Origin: Ignavibacteria bacterium
GTDB lineage: Bacteria; Bacteroidota; Ignavibacteria; Kapaibacteriales; Kapaibacteriaceae
Assembly (NCBI GenBank): GCA_016873895.1
Contig: VGVV01000005.1
Location: 54,243 to 118,242 of the forward strand
DNA length: 64,000 bases
Direction of reading: 5' to 3'
The position numbers and the translations under genes are program-made. The notes under the pieces were generated by a model that was not told the DNA's origin, searched no databases, and saw only the letters and a list, made by a program, of their open reading frames with translations. Below are positions 61,329 to 64,000 of this stretch, piece after piece. The number at the start of each line of letters is the position of its first letter. Within the stretch, counting starts at the first letter, position 1.

Positions 61329-64000
61329 ATGAAAACGATAACAAATCTCTTTGGTGTATTCATTGCGCTGCTTGTTGTAAGCAGTACAGCGTTTGCTGAA
61401 ACGATATACGTCCGAACCACTGGTAACGACGTTACCGGTGCGGGCACTGAATTGCTTCCATACCTCACGATTCAGAAAGCCGTTGATATGGCGGCAGCCA
61501 ACGGTGATATCATCGACGTTGGCCCAGGTTCAGGGTTCCTTGGTGCTACGAATGTAGATTTCAACCTTGAGATCCGTGGTGCTAATTATGGTGTCTCCCT
61601 TGCTGATTGGACGGGGAATCCCACGATCATAACTGGAGGCTTTGGCCTATCTGGGAATGGACGCAGCATCACGATCGACGGTGTGGTCTTTCGTGATGAC
61701 AACACCAATGATAATGCACCGGTATACGGAACTTCAACAAACGCCAGCGTGGTGATAACAAACTGCAAGTTTGAAGAGGCAATACCTATCACGACCGCGT
61801 CATGGGGTGAATTGGTTATCAACGCCAGTTCGTTTGACGGTGTTGTTAACGACGTCACGGGTACATCAACAGGAGCTATTGTTGCAAATGCCGTTACTAC
61901 GTTAGATGTACGTGAAAACACATTTAACGATTACACAGGCACTGTGATTGAGCTTATTGGCGCAAACGAGACGATCAATATCCTGTATAATGAGTTCACT
62001 GCGAACACTGTAAATGGCGATACAGCGAAAGCCACCATTACACTCGCTGGGGGAAGTGTTACGGGAGACGTTGTAGTAACAAACAACCTGTTTACGACCA
62101 ATGAAAACGGCATTGTCATTTCGGGTGCTATTGCCGGTAAGTCGATATCGATCAACTACAATAAGTTTGTAAGTAATGCTGCCACCACGTACAGGGCCAT
62201 CCGCCATGCGGGAACTGGGATGCTTGCTGCATCATGCAACGCATACAACACGGCAGATGCCTCGGTGATTCTTGGTTTGGTTAATGGTCCAATTGAAGCT
62301 GGCCCATACAACTCCGTAGGAACCGATGATAACGGGGCTGATATTGGCTTCGAGCCAACAGCCGCACAACAATGTGCAACCGATGCACCTGTAAAGAGCT
62401 CCACCACAGAAGGCGCAAACAAGAGTTATTTCCGCATCCAGAATGGTATCGATGCTTCAAGCTCGGGAGCTACGGTAAAGGTGCAAAAGGGTACATATGC
62501 AGAAAATCTAACGATACCACGAACATTGACAGTTCAGGGCGGTTACAGCACAGCATGGGCGATTGATACAGCAAATGCGGTAACAAAAGATACAGAGTGG
62601 ACGTCTGTTGTTGGTACAGTAACCATTACAACCGGTGCCGCAACGGCAAAACTCAACGGGTTGAAGATTGCAAGTACTTCTGCATCAAGCAGCATTGTTT
62701 CGACGGCCGCTGGAACAAGTACGTCGATCAATAATTGTTGGATCGCAGTGGACCCAACAACTACGATAGCGACAGTGCCAACCAACGGTGCTGTCCATGC
62801 AACGCGGGCAGGAGCAGTCTATATTTGGAGGACGCGAATTTCACGTCCAGCAGACGCTGCACCAAACGACAATCAATATATTAAAGCACTCACGTTCGGC
62901 TCGGGTACAAGTTGCCGTACAGCCCACGTTACGAATTCAACACTACAAGGTACGCTGCAATTCAGTGGCCTAAGCTCTCTTTCAATTGTTACCGTATCAG
63001 GCAACTTGATAGAAGATGCCGGCACAGACGGCATTAGCGTTACCGGCAACACAATTCGCACTCTTACCGTTACGGGTAATACGATCACTGGTGCCCGACA
63101 AAATGGTATCGGTTTTCGCAATACCGCGAACTTTGGCAGCACATCGGTAGCTGTTACTGGTAACGTGATCACCAATTCAGGTACGTCAGGAACAGGCTAT
63201 GCTGGGGTCTCTATTGCATCAGGAACAAACTGCGAGGCAGGTCCTGACTATACCGGCAATAGCATCTACAGTCAGTCCTCAACAAACAAGAACGTCATCA
63301 ATAATCGTAACGGAAACATACCTGCCGGTTGCTCTTGGTGGGGCAGCTCGAACGATTCTACAATCGTTGCCTCCATCACTGGCGGCGTAACGTATGCTAG
63401 CTGGCTTGTTGGCAACGGAAATAGCGCAACCGGCAATGGTTTCGTTACTTCGTCAACGTGCACAGGCGCATCAATTACTGCCTCTTTGGCTAAGGTCGAC
63501 GTTACATGTAACGGCGCTGCGAATGGAACTATTACAACAACCATCACCAGCGGCGGTGGGTCTGCCCCAACATTTGCTTGGACGAAACAAGGCGACAACA
63601 GCTTTACAAGCACAACACAAAATCAGACGTCACTGTCGGCAGGCACGTATTCAGTAACGATTACGGCCAAGAATACGGGCGATAATCCAAAGCTCGGAGC
63701 TACGCGTGTATTGTCGGTAGTTATTTCTGAACCTGCAGTGATTGTAGCGCAAGTAGCTGTGACAAATCCAACGTGCTATGACGGCACGGGTACGATCGCC
63801 GTGACAGATATCGGTGGTGGCACAGGCGCAAAGCAGATTGCCAGCGATGGTAATGCAGCATCACCGACATGGGTAAACGTTAGTGGTTCGTCACATACGT
63901 TTACGCCCCTTGCCGGCACCTATACGGTAGCAGTCAAGGATGCAAATGGCTGTATTCGTTATTTCAACCCTGGTAACAATAACACAGCTGGGGGCTCAGC
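61329..64000 (+). CDS. beta-helix and SprB-repeat adhesin, N-terminal part
   Basis: The frame is open from ATG 61329 to the window end (890 residues visible; 3' end missing). Signal peptide ends STAFA. The first ~700 residues look like a right-handed parallel beta-helix (YLTIQKAVDMAAANGD at the start, then many N-x-F/I rungs such as ITNCKFEEA, VTGNVITNSG). From about residue 715 SprB-like repeats begin (VTCNGAANGTITTTI, LSAGTYSVTI, then CYDGTGTIAVTDI and TYTVAVKDANGC). SprB is the T9SS-secreted gliding adhesin of Flavobacterium. A sorting domain is expected beyond the window. Confidence 0.85.
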   Translation, partial: MKTITNLFGVFIALLVVSSTAFAETIYVRTTGNDVTGAGTELLPYLTIQKAVDMAAANGDIIDVGPGSGFLGATNVDFNLEIRGANYGVSLADWTGNPTIITGGFGLSGNGRSITIDGVVFRDDNTNDNAPVYGTSTNASVVITNCKFEEAIPITTASWGELVINASSFDGVVNDVTGTSTGAIVANAVTTLDVRENTFNDYTGTVIELIGANETINILYNEFTANTVNGDTAKATITLAGGSVTGDVVVTNNLFTTNENGIVISGAIAGKSISINYNKFVSNAATTYRAIRHAGTGMLAASCNAYNTADASVILGLVNGPIEAGPYNSVGTDDNGADIGFEPTAAQQCATDAPVKSSTTEGANKSYFRIQNGIDASSSGATVKVQKGTYAENLTIPRTLTVQGGYSTAWAIDTANAVTKDTEWTSVVGTVTITTGAATAKLNGLKIASTSASSSIVSTAAGTSTSINNCWIAVDPTTTIATVPTNGAVHATRAGAVYIWRTRISRPADAAPNDNQYIKALTFGSGTSCRTAHVTNSTLQGTLQFSGLSSLSIVTVSGNLIEDAGTDGISVTGNTIRTLTVTGNTITGARQNGIGFRNTANFGSTSVAVTGNVITNSGTSGTGYAGVSIASGTNCEAGPDYTGNSIYSQSSTNKNVINNRNGNIPAGCSWWGSSNDSTIVASITGGVTYASWLVGNGNSATGNGFVTSSTCTGASITASLAKVDVTCNGAANGTITTTITSGGGSAPTFAWTKQGDNSFTSTTQNQTSLSAGTYSVTITAKNTGDNPKLGATRVLSVVISEPAVIVAQVAVTNPTCYDGTGTIAVTDIGGGTGAKQIASDGNAASPTWVNVSGSSHTFTPLAGTYTVAVKDANGCIRYFNPGNNNTAGGS

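Noticed and set aside
61586..63613. Several minus-strand open frames opposite the last gene
   Set aside because: The plus frame is continuous from a signal peptide to the window end with beta-helix and SprB features; the minus frames have no recognisable domains.

Overview
The window comes from a Bacteroidota/FCB-type bacterium, most likely of the Chlorobi-side lineages (Ignavibacteria/Kapabacteria-like). The lineage is an inference. It rests on several proteins with type IX secretion (T9SS) C-terminal sorting domains, a SusC/SusD pair, SprB-like repeats and promoters of the TAnnTTTG type. Shine-Dalgarno sites (AAGGAG, GGAGG) are present before some genes. The base composition is near 50% GC. 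No tRNA, rRNA, CRISPR array or transposase gene was seen.

Layout. 1-4.2 kb: end of an FAD oxidoreductase, a minus-strand ssb - mlaD - VWA/OmpA lipoprotein group, and a cyclase-family hydrolase. 4.2-11.5 kb: a tight minus-strand operon (SDR dehydrogenase, patatin/beta-barrel protein, J-domain protein, HIT-rhodanese fusion, sigma-54 activator), then repeats, acylphosphatase and a second SDR. 11.5-17.7 kb: plus-strand M16-like protein, DcuC-type carrier, cysteine desulfurase, MoxR ATPase and Der GTPase. 17.7-20.1 kb: a minus-strand sulfur operon (persulfide dioxygenase-rhodanese, rhodanese, TSUP exporter). 20.3-33.6 kb: an alpha-glucan utilisation locus (sugar transporter, SusC, SusD, SusE-like T9SS protein, GH13, GH31). 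33.6-38 kb: a sigma factor, then a coupled minus-strand cassette (cystathionine synthase/lyase, dcd, two lipoproteins, an unknown protein) and a mini T9SS cargo. 38-44.4 kb: two IgGFc-binding-like surface proteins. 44.4-55.8 kb: housekeeping genes (split transketolase, CCA transferase, gamma-carbonic anhydrase, MEMO, rplM-rpsI, rpsB-tsf-pyrH-frr, thioredoxin, queC). 55.8-64 kb: a repeat-rich spacer, a T9SS protein, a large fibre protein with 126-bp repeats and the start of a beta-helix/SprB adhesin that runs off the window.

The genes are compactly organised. Many junctions are ATGA, GTGA, TAATG or TGATG overlaps, so translational coupling is probably common. The glucan locus reads as one pathway: surface binding and hydrolysis of alpha-glucan (SusE-like, GH13), uptake of oligosaccharides (SusC/D), cleavage to glucose (GH31) and inner-membrane import (FucP-type).

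The least explained signals are at DNA level. An A-G4/5-C-T word recurs throughout in all reading frames. Heptamer tandem repeats sit exactly at gene boundaries beside a TTCCCG/CGGGAA hairpin, and one lies in frame inside queC. Several hairpins sit directly on ribosome-binding sites. The clearest protein oddities are a HIT-membrane-rhodanese fusion and a patatin gene whose signal peptide is encoded upstream of any canonical start codon.
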